DNA of 22,898 bases from CAIXTV01 sp037144095 (GCA_037144095.1 JBAWXL010000034.1:1-22898); one strand, 5' to 3'. Shown: positions 6,601 through 16,700, counted from the first letter of the stretch. Numbers and translations are program-made. The notes: generated by a model not told the origin, from the sequence alone.

Positions 6601-9502
6601 TAGTGGAACCGGGCGTTAATCCGGTTTGATTAATTAAAGGCATTAAAGCATTATTACTGCTATTATCATTACAGGCAATCAATGTTAAAGCACCACAACT
6701 ACCAGAATAAATTGCCATACCCCCATCCCCGGCGGCTAATCCAAGGTGTTGCGAATCGAAAATCAATCGTCCCGAAGCAGGCACCACCACACTAAACCAA
6801 ACATCCCCGCCAATATAGTTTGCACAAGTGGGCAAGGGTAAATTGCTTGAAGCAGTTGCTCCCACAGTAGAGTAGACCGTAAAAGAACATACTGTGTCGG
6901 GGCTAAGCATAATGGCTCCTGCGCATTCATCATTTACTGGTATGGGGGGATCATAAACACACAAACCAAAGGCACCTCCTGGAGTAAAATTATTTTGCCA
7001 AAAACGAATATATATTGTTGAATCCGGAGTCAAATCAGTTTGATTTATGGTTGGCATTGAATTTATATTGCTATAATTATCACAGGCAATATAGGCTAAT
7101 GAACCGCAGTTCCCTGAATAAATAGCCATTCCGCTTAATCCAATGCCTTCATCCTGTGAATCGAAAATCAAACGACCTGATGCAGGCACCACTACTTTAA
7201 ACCAAACATCTCCTCCTGTATAATTTGCACATCCGGGAGCTGAAACACCAATTGAAGCAGTTGCACCTACATTAGAATAAGTAGTGAAATTACATATTGA
7301 ATCAGGTACAATAAGAATAGCACCCGAACAATCGTCATTTGATGGCATAGGAGGGTCGTACACACACAAATCGAAAGCCCCGCCTGTTGCTGAACCATTT
7401 TCCCAAAATCGAATAAAAATTGTTGAATCAGGAGTCAATCCTGATCTATTGATGAGTGGCATTCCGGGATTAGAACTGCTATTGTCATCACAAGCAATTA
7501 ATGTTAACGAATTACAATTACCTGAATAAATAGCCATTCCGCCATTTACAATTCCCTCATTCTTCGAATCAAATATTAATCTGCCTGAGGCGGGTACAAC
7601 TGCACTGAACCAAACATCTGCACCTACATAGTTTGCACATCCAGGAGATGGAACACCAGCTGAGGCAGTTGCACCTATGGTCGTGTAAGTAGTAAAAGAA
7701 CAGATACTATCAATTGTCAGAGGTATAGAACCGGAACAGTTATCATTTATTGGGATAGGAGGATTATAAACACATAAACCAAAGTTCCAACCTGTGATAT
7801 TATTATTTCTCCAAATACGTATAAAAACTGTTGAATCGGGAGTTAGACCATATTGGTTAATTAAAGGCATTAAAGCATTGTTACTACTATTGTCATTGCA
7901 GGAAATTAGGGAAAGTGAGCCACAATTTCCTGAGTAAATGGCCATGCCTCCGTCGGCATTAAATGAACTATTGTTTTTTAAATCGAAAATCAAATGTCCT
8001 GAAACGGGAACTATAACCTTAAACCAAACATCCCCTCCAATATAGTTTGCACATCCCGGTGCAGGAATTCCCTGCGATGCTGATGCACCTATATTTGTAT
8101 AATTTGAATAAGAACAACTATTCCCTGGAATTATTGCAATAGCAGCAGAACATTCATCATTCACAGGAATTGGTGGATTATAAACACATAAACCAAACCT
8201 GCCGCCATTACTACTATAATTTCTCCAAAATCGAATATAGATTGTTGTACCCGGACTTAATCCGGATTGGTTAATCAATGGCATTAAAGCATTGTCACTG
8301 CTATTGTCGTTACAAGCAATCAAACTCAATGCACCGCAACTCCCCGAATAAATAGCCATACCTCCATTCACTATTCCCTGATTTTGCGAATCAAAAATCA
8401 ATCTTCCTGATGGAGGAACCACAACACTAAACCAAACATCTGCATCAATATAATTTGCACATCCAGGTTGAGGAATGCCAATCGAAGCTGTTGCACCTGC
8501 ATTCGTATAACTTGCATAAGTGCATATAGTATCAACGCTAAGCGGAATAGCACCAGAACATTCATCATTAATTGGAACGGGAGGGTCGTATACACATAAG
8601 CCAAATGACCATCCCACAAGATTACCATTTCTCCAAAACCGAATATAAATCGTTGCCCCCGGTATAAGCCCATATTGATTTATTAAAGGCATTGAGGGGT
8701 TATCGCTGCCATTATCATTGCAGGAAAGCAAATTTAAAGAGCCGCAGCTCCCTGTATAAATAGCCATGCCGCCATCCCCATTGATGCTGCCACTGTTTTG
8801 TGAGTCAATAATCAAATGACCTGAAGGAGGAACTACAACTTTAAACCAAACATCACTTCCTAAATAATTTGCACATCCGGGTGATGGAATACCTACTGAA
8901 GATGTTGCGTGAAGATTGCTGTAAGTTGTGTATGAACAAACAGTATCAGGAATAATTGTAATAGCTCCCATGCAATCATCATTTATCGGAATAATAGGTT
9001 CATAGACACACAAATCAAAAGCTCCACCGGATGTATACGAATCTTTCCAGAATCGTATATAAATTGTCGTCCCCGGAACTAATCCGGTTCGTTCAATCAT
9101 TGGCATAAAGTTTATATTACTATGCGCATCGCATGCAATAAGTGTCAAAGAGCCACAACTTCCCGAGTAAATTGCCATGCCACTGCTACCTATTCCTTCA
9201 TTATAAGAATCGAAAATCAAATGACCTGAAGGAGGGACAACAACTTTAAACCAGACATCTCCACCTACATAGCCTGCACATCCGGGTGAGGGAGCCCCCA
9301 AAGAAGCAGTGGCTCCTATGCTTGAATAGGTGTGAAAAACACAACTTGTACTTGCAACAATAGCAATTGCCCCTGAACACTCATCATTTATAGGAGGTGG
9401 TGGGGGAGAAGCAGTATTACAATAACAGGACGCGTTAACCTCAATGTACAATAGGAAAACAATGCAAATTGATTTAATAAATATGGAAGGTGAAACGTTC
9501 AT
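3692..9502 (-). CDS. T9SS-exported repeat adhesin-like protein, 1936 residues (type A sorting domain)
   Basis: An N-terminal signal peptide (about 1-25, hydrophobic core SICIVFLLYI) is followed by nine tandem domains of about 135 residues (about 38-1262). Each starts (I/V/S)NDxC and contains GCANY, DVWFxVVVPxSG, GGMAIYSGxCGSL and ending (F/L)xLCVY. These resemble the beta-sandwich units common in Bacteroidota surface proteins. Six cysteines recur per unit, suggesting three disulfides. The ninth unit reads GLSVYY, so its last Cys is lost. Next come a jelly-roll-like domain (about 1265-1472, beginning CNNLGFENGLTGWYG), two Ig/PKD-like domains (about 1473-1625), three 51-residue LNPxIC repeats (about 1626-1777), another Ig-like domain, and a type A sorting domain with YPNP at 1866-1869. 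No catalytic motif is seen. I infer an adhesin or matrix role at the cell surface. It lies downstream of the PNGase F-like gene with a 90-bp gap. Confidence 0.9.
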   Translation of the reverse strand: MNVSPSIFIKSICIVFLLYIEVNASCYCNTASPPPPPINDECSGAIAIVASTSCVFHTYSSIGATASLGAPSPGCAGYVGGDVWFKVVVPPSGHLIFDSYNEGIGSSGMAIYSGSCGSLTLIACDAHSNINFMPMIERTGLVPGTTIYIRFWKDSYTSGGAFDLCVYEPIIPINDDCMGAITIIPDTVCSYTTYSNLHATSSVGIPSPGCANYLGSDVWFKVVVPPSGHLIIDSQNSGSINGDGGMAIYTGSCGSLNLLSCNDNGSDNPSMPLINQYGLIPGATIYIRFWRNGNLVGWSFGLCVYDPPVPINDECSGAIPLSVDTICTYASYTNAGATASIGIPQPGCANYIDADVWFSVVVPPSGRLIFDSQNQGIVNGGMAIYSGSCGALSLIACNDNSSDNALMPLINQSGLSPGTTIYIRFWRNYSSNGGRFGLCVYNPPIPVNDECSAAIAIIPGNSCSYSNYTNIGASASQGIPAPGCANYIGGDVWFKVIVPVSGHLIFDLKNNSSFNADGGMAIYSGNCGSLSLISCNDNSSNNALMPLINQYGLTPDSTVFIRIWRNNNITGWNFGLCVYNPPIPINDNCSGSIPLTIDSICSFTTYTTIGATASAGVPSPGCANYVGADVWFSAVVPASGRLIFDSKNEGIVNGGMAIYSGNCNSLTLIACDDNSSSNPGMPLINRSGLTPDSTIFIRFWENGSATGGAFDLCVYDPPMPSNDDCSGAILIVPDSICNFTTYSNVGATASIGVSAPGCANYTGGDVWFKVVVPASGRLIFDSQDEGIGLSGMAIYSGNCGSLAYIACDNYSNINSMPTINQTDLTPDSTIYIRFWQNNFTPGGAFGLCVYDPPIPVNDECAGAIMLSPDTVCSFTVYSTVGATASSNLPLPTCANYIGGDVWFSVVVPASGRLIFDSQHLGLAAGDGGMAIYSGSCGALTLIACNDNSSNNALMPLINQTGLTPGSTIFIRIWNNNSLYGFEFGLCVYDPMVPINDECSGAIAITPGTTCSYSTFSNVYATASSGVPSPGCANYIGTDVWFSVVVPPSGHLIFDSQNNSSVSGDGGMTIYSGSCGSLSLIACNDNSSNYPLMPMINKSGLTPGTTIYIRFWRNNNLNGWTFGLCVYDPPIPINDDCSGAISIIPDTVCVYTTYTNAGATASAGVPAPGCAAYIGADVWFKVVVPASGILIFDSQNQGIVNGGMAIYSGNCGALTLIACDDNSSNNTAMPMIYQSGLTPDSTIYIRFWRNNNITGGAFGLSVYYPPPTPIQPPCNNLGFENGLTGWYGTSGNPVSGLTNAPTPVYVPQVFNSTSGLNFAIMTMGTDPYGGFPKVFSGTKSLRLGNAATDEEYNAASIEQTFQVTEANTNFTYHYAVVFQNSNHTYNIQPFFKIELYDPNGNLIPCGIYSVALPNASFIQSPLNSSVYYKPWTPISINLSAYIGQSVKIRFTSADCVPGAHFGYAYLDCSCQPYEIIAPDTICLGQSATLTAPAGALSYQWSPGGETSSSISVSPTTSTNYSCLISTQGNTPCFYTLNTTVGVVSETSPTAGSNSPLCSGEGLQLTSFATSANTYHWSGPDGFVSTLQNPLINTVSMAASGTYTLTSSINGGCVGVDSVSVIVFPTIQHFLNPSICQGESFSVGTHSYSNSGIYLDTMSTSLGCDSIITTNLTVHPITQTTLNPVICNGETYSIGTHNYAISGTYQDTLLSSFGCDSLLTIHLTVQEKQQMTLNPAICQGDTFHIGTHFYATTGTYTDTLLNASGCDSIVITNLVVHPIPPAPVVIQNGNVLSSNTATGNQWYNQNGMIPGANQQTYTATIEGDYYDIVTINGCPSDTSNIRHVFIFILHLANVGLDEFEEPGAISIYPNPASDEITIEAKGNNEKIGFEIINPIGQMIFEGSFMEKTIVQTKNFSQGVYMLKLIRRNGIELKKVVKE

Positions 9503-9575
9503 TTTAAACTAGATAATCCAAAATATTAGTTTGATAAAATCTCAATTCTCTTTACATCTTCAATTTGCTTAAAAT

Positions 9576-9583
9576 CAAATATA
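9576..9583 (-). promoter_or_regulatory. Putative -7 promoter box of the 1936-residue gene
   Basis: The minus strand reads TATATTTG, an exact TAnnTTTG match, in the short gap after the PNGase F-like gene. A start near 9569 gives a leader of about 67 nt before the ATG at 9502. The -33 region is AT-rich without a clear TTG. Read-through from the upstream gene is also possible. Confidence 0.4.
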
Positions 9584-9592
9584 CTTTTTATA

Positions 9593-12500
9593 TTATTTAT
9601 AAATAAGCACTTTCTTTACTGTCTGATAATTACCTGCAACAAGTTTTACAAAATACATTCCTGTTCCGATTTTACTTAGATCAGTTTCAAAACTACCCGA
9701 AGAGATATCTTGGAAAAAAGTCTCATAAATTTGCAAACCCGTGATGGTATAAATATCAATTTCTCCCGATTTTTTTTCAGTCAGATTAAAATCCATTGTA
9801 ATCTGTCCCCTTGAAGGATTGGGATATACAAACATTTCATTTTTTGAAATGATACTGATATCATTTGTAGGGTTGTTGAGCCCAATCGTAAATTGTTGAT
9901 AAATTTGTCCACCAAAATCAGACCCAAAAGTCTTAATAATACCAATAGAATTTGCTTGTCTAAACCTAAGATATCCACTTCCCTGAGCTGTATCAGCCCA
10001 AAAGGTTAAACCATCTTCACCTGTATCGGTTAAATTAAACTCATAACAACCGTCAGTAAGGCTTAAAGTATCTTTATATACAGTATTTGCGATTAGATTA
10101 TTTCGGATAAAAACAGTATTTCCGGCATCATCCTTAACTGTATATTGATTTTCATAAGGATGTTTATTGGTTTTAAATTCAATTACAAATTGCGAAGGCA
10201 TCAAAGCGGGATATGTGAAATTGCTAACCAAAGTATTATTATTTGCATACTGGTCTGTTCCACCATTAGGTTCACTTAGTGTTACTGTGAATTTTGTGGA
10301 TCCGTGAGCCCAGTTAAGTGTGCCTAATGTATCGGTTTCAGATTCACAAAAAGCAAGATTTCCGACCCAATTAAATACAGAGGGCACAGCTCCGTCCATT
10401 CCATAAGTTATTTTTAAGCTGGTTAATGTTTGACTTCCGGTATTTTTAATCACAATAATAGGATGCGAACAAATAGGATTTTGTCTTAAAAACATTTGGT
10501 CGCTACTTGGAGAAATTATATTTTCAATTGCAGCATCTAAAGTAAAATTGGGTGGCCCATAAGTAATTAATTGGTCTTCTATTTGATAATAATCCCATCC
10601 ACTGCTGTGAGTATATGCCTGCACATCATGATCAAAAGTCACTGTATCGCCTGCTGTAATAAAGGGGGTAAGTTCCATGTCATAAGCTTTTACTTCCGCA
10701 CCCGGGCACCAATTCGCCCGATCGTAAACCCAGGTTCCACCCTGTGGATACAAAGGATTAACATCGCAATTGTCTCGCCACACCAGTTTTGTATATTTTA
10801 TGCTATCATTCACTTTATAATAGTGATATTTCGGACAGAATTCGGCACAATTTTCAGGACTATCCATACCATGTCCGGTCACTCTCGATTTCCATCTGGC
10901 ACCTGAAACATTCGAATTTATTTTTCTTTTTATAGGAAGTAAATAATTGTCAATTGGGTCGTTTGCAACTCCATAATTGAAATTCCCGCTATATAAGTTT
11001 TCAATATCAATAGCATCACGTGGTGGTATTCCTTTAATCATTATGAATTTCATATCGAGAAGTTCCTGCCAGTTGCCGGCTGCAAGATGAACACTATCAT
11101 GCAATTTAGTTATATAATCACTCACATCAAAAGTCCATGTCCAACCATTTCCTAAGCTAAGATTATTGCCGTATGGCGTAATATATCGTGCCATTTCATA
11201 TCGTTTTACTTGTGGGAAAACAGTATAATAATTATAATAAGTCAGATATCGAATTGCATCAGGCACTACTAAGAATGAATCAATTGCGTTGCCAAATGAG
11301 TTAAAAACATAATTGTGATAATATGTTGGAAAAACAATCATAGTGTCGGATGGCATACCCGGATGATGCAAACTATCGGCATAATTTACAATAACTATAG
11401 AAGGTTTTACAATTGAATCCAGCACCAATATCGAATCTGTTTGAGAGCTGTATACCCCTTGTTCGAAAATAATATTTGGACGAATATGTGATGTCTTAAA
11501 ATCAGTTGGCTTGAGTTCATTGGAAGGTTTCAATGGGTTGGTAGCACCGGCAAGCAGAGCAGGAGGGTGATTTCCGGGAGAAGAATCTGTCACGAATAAA
11601 TTATTTCCATCATTAAAATTATAATATACAACCAGGTTTTGATTGAAGGGTGCATAGTTTATTTGCTGTGTTGAATATAGATGTTGAATTGCAGCCGAAT
11701 CAAGCTCAACATTGAAGACAGCAAAATCGTCTAAACGTCCCTCGTAGCTTGCCGAGCCTGACCAATTGCCTCTTCCTAATTGAAATGTTCTTATGTTTTT
11801 CATTCTTTTAGTTAAACCTGTTCCGCTTTGCCATAAGTTGCCATTTAAATAAATTTTCATAGACCCTGTAGCCACGTTTTTTGTGAATGTCCAAAAATTC
11901 CATTGTCCTTTTATTTCAGAAGAACTGGCTGATTTACTGATTCGGTCATAACCCCCTGATGCATATCCGGCATCCCAATACACTTTGCTGTCAGACCATG
12001 GCAGATGAGAATTTAGTAATCTGTTGCCGGCACTGTCAACCGCTTCGAAACATGTTCCTGCCTGAGGTTGAAGGGAAGGGGAGCCAAAAGCCCATAAAGT
12101 TACCGTGACGAATGAGTCTAATGCTGAAATTTGATTGTTGATGGGGACAGATATTAAGGCATAATTTGTGAATGAAGCAGTCCTATCGTTGCTGCTATTG
12201 ATAAGTGCCGATGAATATGAAATAGAATCAGCTTTTATCAAATTATCATTCTCAGCAGATAAATTTTCATAAGAAATATCTACTAAAATATTGGAAATTC
12301 CATCCCAATTAAATGGATTGTTAAACTGAAAACTATTCCAGCCTAAAGAACCAAATTGGGTGTTTTTAAGATAAACTTCAACAAAACCAGTATCATTTGG
12401 GATAAATGTTGATAAAGAGTCGGCAGAGGTTTGCTTAAACTTAATCCTAAGATCTCGTGTTGCCCCTCCTAATGATTGCAAGAAAAATCTCATTCCGGTA

Positions 12501-13033
12501 ATATTACCTGAAGCTAAGCCGGAAGCTGTCAATTCGTTTGATTTCCAAAGGTTCTGTGTGTGTGAAACTGCATCTGAACAAGCAAATGGATGTCTATCAC
12601 CGATAGTTCCATTTCCAAGCTGAAAAGAATTAAGGGATATGGTGTCAAAACGAGTTATATAATGTTGCCAGCTAGTTTGGTAAGAATAAGAAGGACTTGT
12701 CATATATGCAATTGTATCCTGAATGGTTACATTTACTTTAAAAAGTGGCTGATGAGTAACCGATGAGTCTAAAAATCCTGTATGGTCATACAAATAGGTA
12801 TAAGTCTGATAATCCCATTCGCCACAAGCCGGACTTTGAGCAGGATTGCATTTTAAGGTATATTTCATATATACCTTTTCAAATCGAATGCTATCGGAAG
12901 GAAAATTAAACCATGCATCCTGAGGCGAACCAAATGAAAACGTTTGAACTACAATCGTATCATTTGTTTGCCCTAAGACATGTATAGAGATTAATATTAA
13001 TATAGTTGTGAGAGTTAAATTGAACTTTTTCAT
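9593..13033 (-). CDS. PNGase F-like peptide-N-glycosidase with LamG insertion and T9SS type A sorting domain
   Basis: The protein has 1146 residues from the ATG at 13033. A frame 14 codons longer exists, but MKKFNLTLTTILILISIHVLGQ at 13033 is a clean signal peptide, and the -7 box at 13053-13060 lies inside the extension. PNGase F enzymes release N-glycans from asparagine. The N-terminal strand with CGEWDYQTY places a catalytic-type Asp at D74. RYEMARYITPYG, with E613, matches the other half of the N-domain. The C-domain signature follows: GHG, NCAEFCPKYH (E731), WRDNC (752-756), NP, QGGTW (W768) and WCPG (775-778). Between D74 and E613 lies a LamG/concanavalin-like domain (about 305-485, with MKIYLNG and GRLDDFAVFN). 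After the enzyme come a CARDB-like region, a GCYEFNLTDTGEDG domain, and a sorting domain with YPNP at 1070-1073. Assigning the catalytic residues to D60, E118 and E206 of the classical enzyme is from memory. Confidence 0.88.
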   Translation of the reverse strand: MKKFNLTLTTILILISIHVLGQTNDTIVVQTFSFGSPQDAWFNFPSDSIRFEKVYMKYTLKCNPAQSPACGEWDYQTYTYLYDHTGFLDSSVTHQPLFKVNVTIQDTIAYMTSPSYSYQTSWQHYITRFDTISLNSFQLGNGTIGDRHPFACSDAVSHTQNLWKSNELTASGLASGNITGMRFFLQSLGGATRDLRIKFKQTSADSLSTFIPNDTGFVEVYLKNTQFGSLGWNSFQFNNPFNWDGISNILVDISYENLSAENDNLIKADSISYSSALINSSNDRTASFTNYALISVPINNQISALDSFVTVTLWAFGSPSLQPQAGTCFEAVDSAGNRLLNSHLPWSDSKVYWDAGYASGGYDRISKSASSSEIKGQWNFWTFTKNVATGSMKIYLNGNLWQSGTGLTKRMKNIRTFQLGRGNWSGSASYEGRLDDFAVFNVELDSAAIQHLYSTQQINYAPFNQNLVVYYNFNDGNNLFVTDSSPGNHPPALLAGATNPLKPSNELKPTDFKTSHIRPNIIFEQGVYSSQTDSILVLDSIVKPSIVIVNYADSLHHPGMPSDTMIVFPTYYHNYVFNSFGNAIDSFLVVPDAIRYLTYYNYYTVFPQVKRYEMARYITPYGNNLSLGNGWTWTFDVSDYITKLHDSVHLAAGNWQELLDMKFIMIKGIPPRDAIDIENLYSGNFNYGVANDPIDNYLLPIKRKINSNVSGARWKSRVTGHGMDSPENCAEFCPKYHYYKVNDSIKYTKLVWRDNCDVNPLYPQGGTWVYDRANWCPGAEVKAYDMELTPFITAGDTVTFDHDVQAYTHSSGWDYYQIEDQLITYGPPNFTLDAAIENIISPSSDQMFLRQNPICSHPIIVIKNTGSQTLTSLKITYGMDGAVPSVFNWVGNLAFCESETDTLGTLNWAHGSTKFTVTLSEPNGGTDQYANNNTLVSNFTYPALMPSQFVIEFKTNKHPYENQYTVKDDAGNTVFIRNNLIANTVYKDTLSLTDGCYEFNLTDTGEDGLTFWADTAQGSGYLRFRQANSIGIIKTFGSDFGGQIYQQFTIGLNNPTNDISIISKNEMFVYPNPSRGQITMDFNLTEKKSGEIDIYTITGLQIYETFFQDISSGSFETDLSKIGTGMYFVKLVAGNYQTVKKVLIYK

Positions 13034-13052
13034 ATAATAATGGATTCTATAA

Positions 13053-13060
13053 CAAAAGTA
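13053..13060 (-). promoter_or_regulatory. Putative -7 promoter box of the PNGase F-like gene
   Basis: The minus strand reads TACTTTTG, matching TAnnTTTG. The start would be near 13046, leaving a short leader of about 13 nt before the ATG at 13033. This box decides the start choice: a protein starting at 13075 would need a transcript beginning upstream of it. No TTG lies at 17-23 bp. Confidence 0.45.
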
Positions 13061-13163
13061 ATAATTTATTCTCAAATGAAGCTTATAAAATCATTCAGCC
13101 AATTTATTTGATTTTTCTGATAAAGTGCGAAAAGACTAAATTATAGCAGCAAGTGTGTGGGAG

Positions 13164-13450
13164 CATCGCGCCGAAAAATACTTGTCCATACAGCCGTACT
13201 CAGGCATCGCGCCGAAAAATACTTGCCCTTCCGCCCGTACTTGGGCATCGCGCCGAAAAATACTTGTCTGTACAGCCGTATTCGTGCATCGCGCCGAAAA
13301 ATACTTGCCAATCCACCCGTACTCGGGCATCGCGCCGAAAAATACTTGCCAATCCACCCGTACTTGGGTATCGCACCGAAAAATATTTGCCAAACCACCC
13401 GTACTTGGGCATCGCGCCGAAAAATACTTGCCCGTACACTTATGGGCAAA
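13164..13450. repeat. Tandem array of a 41-bp repeat, seven units
   Basis: Units begin at 13164, 13205, 13246, 13287, 13328, 13369 and 13410, exactly 41 bp apart. The invariant part is CATCGCGCCGAAAAATACTT (the 13369 unit varies as TATCGCACCGAAAAATATTT). The rest of the unit is less conserved but always carries CCGTA(C/T)T except at the last unit's end. The unit at 13287 has 23 G or C in 41, much richer than the flanks. No unit contains TAA, TAG, TGA or their complements, so all six frames are open across the array. Similar inter-unit segments and lack of cas genes exclude CRISPR. It lies between two divergent secreted-enzyme genes. Confidence 0.93.
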
Positions 13451-13743
13451 TGAAAGTGAGCCTTAAGGTTCTTTTTAAATTAAAATTGAAGCGAAGTTGT
13501 TTGCTCCTGTTACATCAATTTCTTGTGCGAATTCGGACATTTTATTTTAATGATTCATCATAAGTCTTTGAATTTTGAAGTTTAAATTTAGGACTAACAA
13601 CTAAATCGGTATAACATCTAATTTTATTTTAATGATTTATGCTGTATGTTCTAAAAATCTGTAATTTTGTAACTGAAAATATTCTAAACTTTTCACCATA
13701 ACATTCAATCTTAAACCCAACAAAACCATTTAAAAAATTACTT
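13451..13743 (+). promoter_or_regulatory. Leader region of the metalloprotease gene with putative -7 box at 13662-13669
   Basis: This stretch between the 41-bp array and the ATG at 13744 carries TAATTTTG at 13662-13669, an exact TAnnTTTG match. A start near 13676 would give a leader of about 68 nt. No TTG is found 17-23 bp upstream. Apart from this, the stretch is AT-rich without a gene or a clear hairpin. Confidence 0.4.
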
Positions 13744-16700
13744 ATGTCTAAATCTAAATCGTTTTTAATTGTATTAGCATTTGCTTTTCAATTCATCCAT
13801 TCGTCGTTGAATGCCCAGGAATATCAGGGCGCAGCAGCACAAAATCTTGTAAAAGGAGCCGAGAAAGTCATTATTGATCCAAACTTCAGTATTCCTGCTT
13901 ATATCAAGTTCATGTCGGATACTGAAATAGATTTCAGCATTTGGGAAAAATGGATGAAAAGTAATTTTAAATTATCGCAAGATATTGGATTTGTTCTGAT
14001 AAATAATGAAAAAGACAACCTTGGGTTTACACATTATCGTTACGCTGAAACATATCAATCAAAAATAATTATGGGTGCCGATTTAGTGCTTCATGTTAAA
14101 AAAGGGAAAGTGTCATCTTTGAATGGAAAACTTTATGCTAACTTGCAAACCAATCAAGGTAATTTTATTTCAGAAGATATTGCTTTACAAAAAGCCCTTA
14201 AATTCGTCAATGCTAGCACTTATAAATGGCAAATTCCATCAGAGGAAGCATTTATTAAGAAATCAAATTCAGATGAAAATGCAAGCTATTTCCCAAAGGG
14301 AGAGTTGATGATGGTTCCCGAAAATGGAAACTTCTCATCTCATAAATATGTCACAGCTTATCGTTTTGATATTTATGCTGCCAAACCCGTTTCGAGAAAA
14401 TATGTTTTCGTAAATGCTTTTACCGGTGAAACTATTTTTGCTTTAGATAGAATTCATAGCGAAAATTATGAAATTAATTCCAATGCCACGGGAACCGCAA
14501 TTACACGTTATAGTGGCACAAGGTCATTCACAACTGATAGCTATAATGGAAGTTATCGTTTAAGAGAAACTGGTCGTGGAAATGGTATTGAAACCTACAA
14601 TATGCTAAAAGGTACTACATATAGTGCTGCTGTAGATTTTACGGATGCTGACAATACATGGAATAATGTGAATGCAAATATGGATGAAGTGGCTGCTGAT
14701 GCCCACTGGGGTGCTGAAGTGACTTATGATTTTTATTACACTAAATTTAATAGGAGTAGTGTTGATAACAATGGGTTTTTATTAAAGAGTTATGTACATT
14801 ACGATTCCAATTATGTAAATGCTTTTTGGGATGGTACGCAAATGAATTATGGCGATGGAGATGCAACACATTCACCTTTAACAGCCCTTGATATTTGTGG
14901 GCATGAAATTACGCATGGTGTAACTGAGCATACTGCAAATCTTATTTATCAGGCAGAATCAGGCGCATTAAACGAAGGCTTTAGCGATATTTTCGGAACA
15001 TGTATTGAGTTTTATGGAAAACCACCCCTAACACCAAATTGGTTGATGGGTGAAGACATAGGCACACCTTTTCGTAGCATGTCGAATCCAAATGCATATA
15101 ATCAACCTGATACTTACAATGGAACCAATTGGGCATCTCTTACAGGAGGAGATAATGGTGGGGTTCATACCAATTCTGGCGTTGTGAATTATTGGTTTTA
15201 TCTTTTATGTGTTGGTGGAAGCGGAACCAATGATAATGGAGCTGCTTTTACGGTAACGACCATCACCATGGATAAAGCTACCGCTATTGCTTACCGAACT
15301 TTGACTTATTATTTAACATCTGCTTCTACTTATGCTGATGCCAGAATGTATTCATTACTTGCAGTTCAGGAATTGTACGGAGGATGTTCTACAGAAGCCC
15401 AGCAAGTTACAAATGCCTGGCATGCTGTTGGTGTGGGTGCTGCCTGGGTTTCAACACAACCACAAAGCGATTTTAATGTTTGCCCTACGACTTTCAATAC
15501 TTTACCTGCTACGGTTCAGTTTAACAACCTAAGTACTTATTCAAATACATTTACCTGGTATTTTGGAGATGGTACCACTAGCACACTCATGAATCCGACT
15601 CATAATTATACAGCAAATGGGAATTACGATGTGAAGTTAGTTTCTAATGGTGGCACCTGCGGTATTGACAGTGTGACAAAAATCTCCTACATAAGTGTAG
15701 ATCCGGCTAATGCAAGTATTCTACTTATGCCTGCAACTGGAACAGGAACAACACTAACAACTTGCAATGGCAGATTATATGATAATGGTGGATGTGGCAA
15801 TTATACTGATAATACAGATGGAACTTTAACCATTGCCCCAATTGGAGCAAACAACCTTACACTTCATTTTAATTCTTTTAGTTTTGAAGATAATTACGAC
15901 TTTTTATATGTCTATAATGGGGCTTCAACTGCTTCAGCTCAGGTAGCAGGAAGCCCTTTTACAGGAAGCACTATTCCTGCCGATATCACTTCAAGTGGTG
16001 GTTCAATTACATTACGTCAGACCAGCGATCAGGGGGTAAATTCATCAGGTTTTGAATTAGAATGGACTTGCACCACTCCAACTGTTCCTCCTGTGGCTAA
16101 CTTTTCAGCAAATGTAACTGCAACTTGCACGGGTGTAGTTGCATTTACCGATTTATCAACGAATGGTCCTATTAGCTGGCTTTGGAATTTTGGTGATGGA
16201 ACTACTTCAACTCAACAAAACCCAATTCATGCTTATACAACAAATGGCACTTATAGCATTATGCTAAAGGTTACCAATAATTTCGGAAATAATATTGACA
16301 CAGTGTTAAACATGGTTTCTGTGAGTATGCCAAATGCGCCTACGACTACTTCTGTTACACATTGTGGTGCAGCTTCAGTTACGCTTACGGCTACCGGAAA
16401 TGCAACCCTTAATTGGTATGATGCGCCAATAGGTGGAAATCTTGTAGATACAGGCTCAACTTTTGTTACTCCAGTTTTAAGCAATATAACAAATTATTAT
16501 GTTGCCAGCGAAACTTCTCCGGCTTCTCAATACACTGGGAAAACCAATAATACCACCAGTGGAAGTTATAATGCCACCAATCAGGGATTGATTTTCGATT
16601 GTTTTGCTGCCGTCAAGTTGGTTTCTGTAAAAGTGTATGTTCAAACAGCTATGACCAATGTGGTGGTTCAGCTTAGAAACAGTGCCAATGCAGTTTTAAA

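Noticed and set aside
9415..9502. Lipoprotein signal on the 1936-residue protein (Cys near residue 26)
   Set aside because: The residues before Cys are VNAS, with Asn at -3, not a proper lipobox. The T9SS sorting domain fits an ordinary signal peptide.
13034..13075. Longer start for the PNGase F-like protein at 13075
   Set aside because: The 14 extra residues would push a canonical signal peptide inward, and the putative -7 box lies within this extension.
13164..13450. CRISPR array
   Set aside because: The segments between the invariant parts are similar to each other and not unique spacers, and there is no cas gene or leader. The 21-bp array is excluded on the same grounds.
13136..13563. 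Six overlapping ORFs, three on each strand, across the 41-bp array
   Set aside because: All six frames are open only because the repeat unit contains no stop triplet; none has a signal, domain or preferred start, so none is annotated as a gene.
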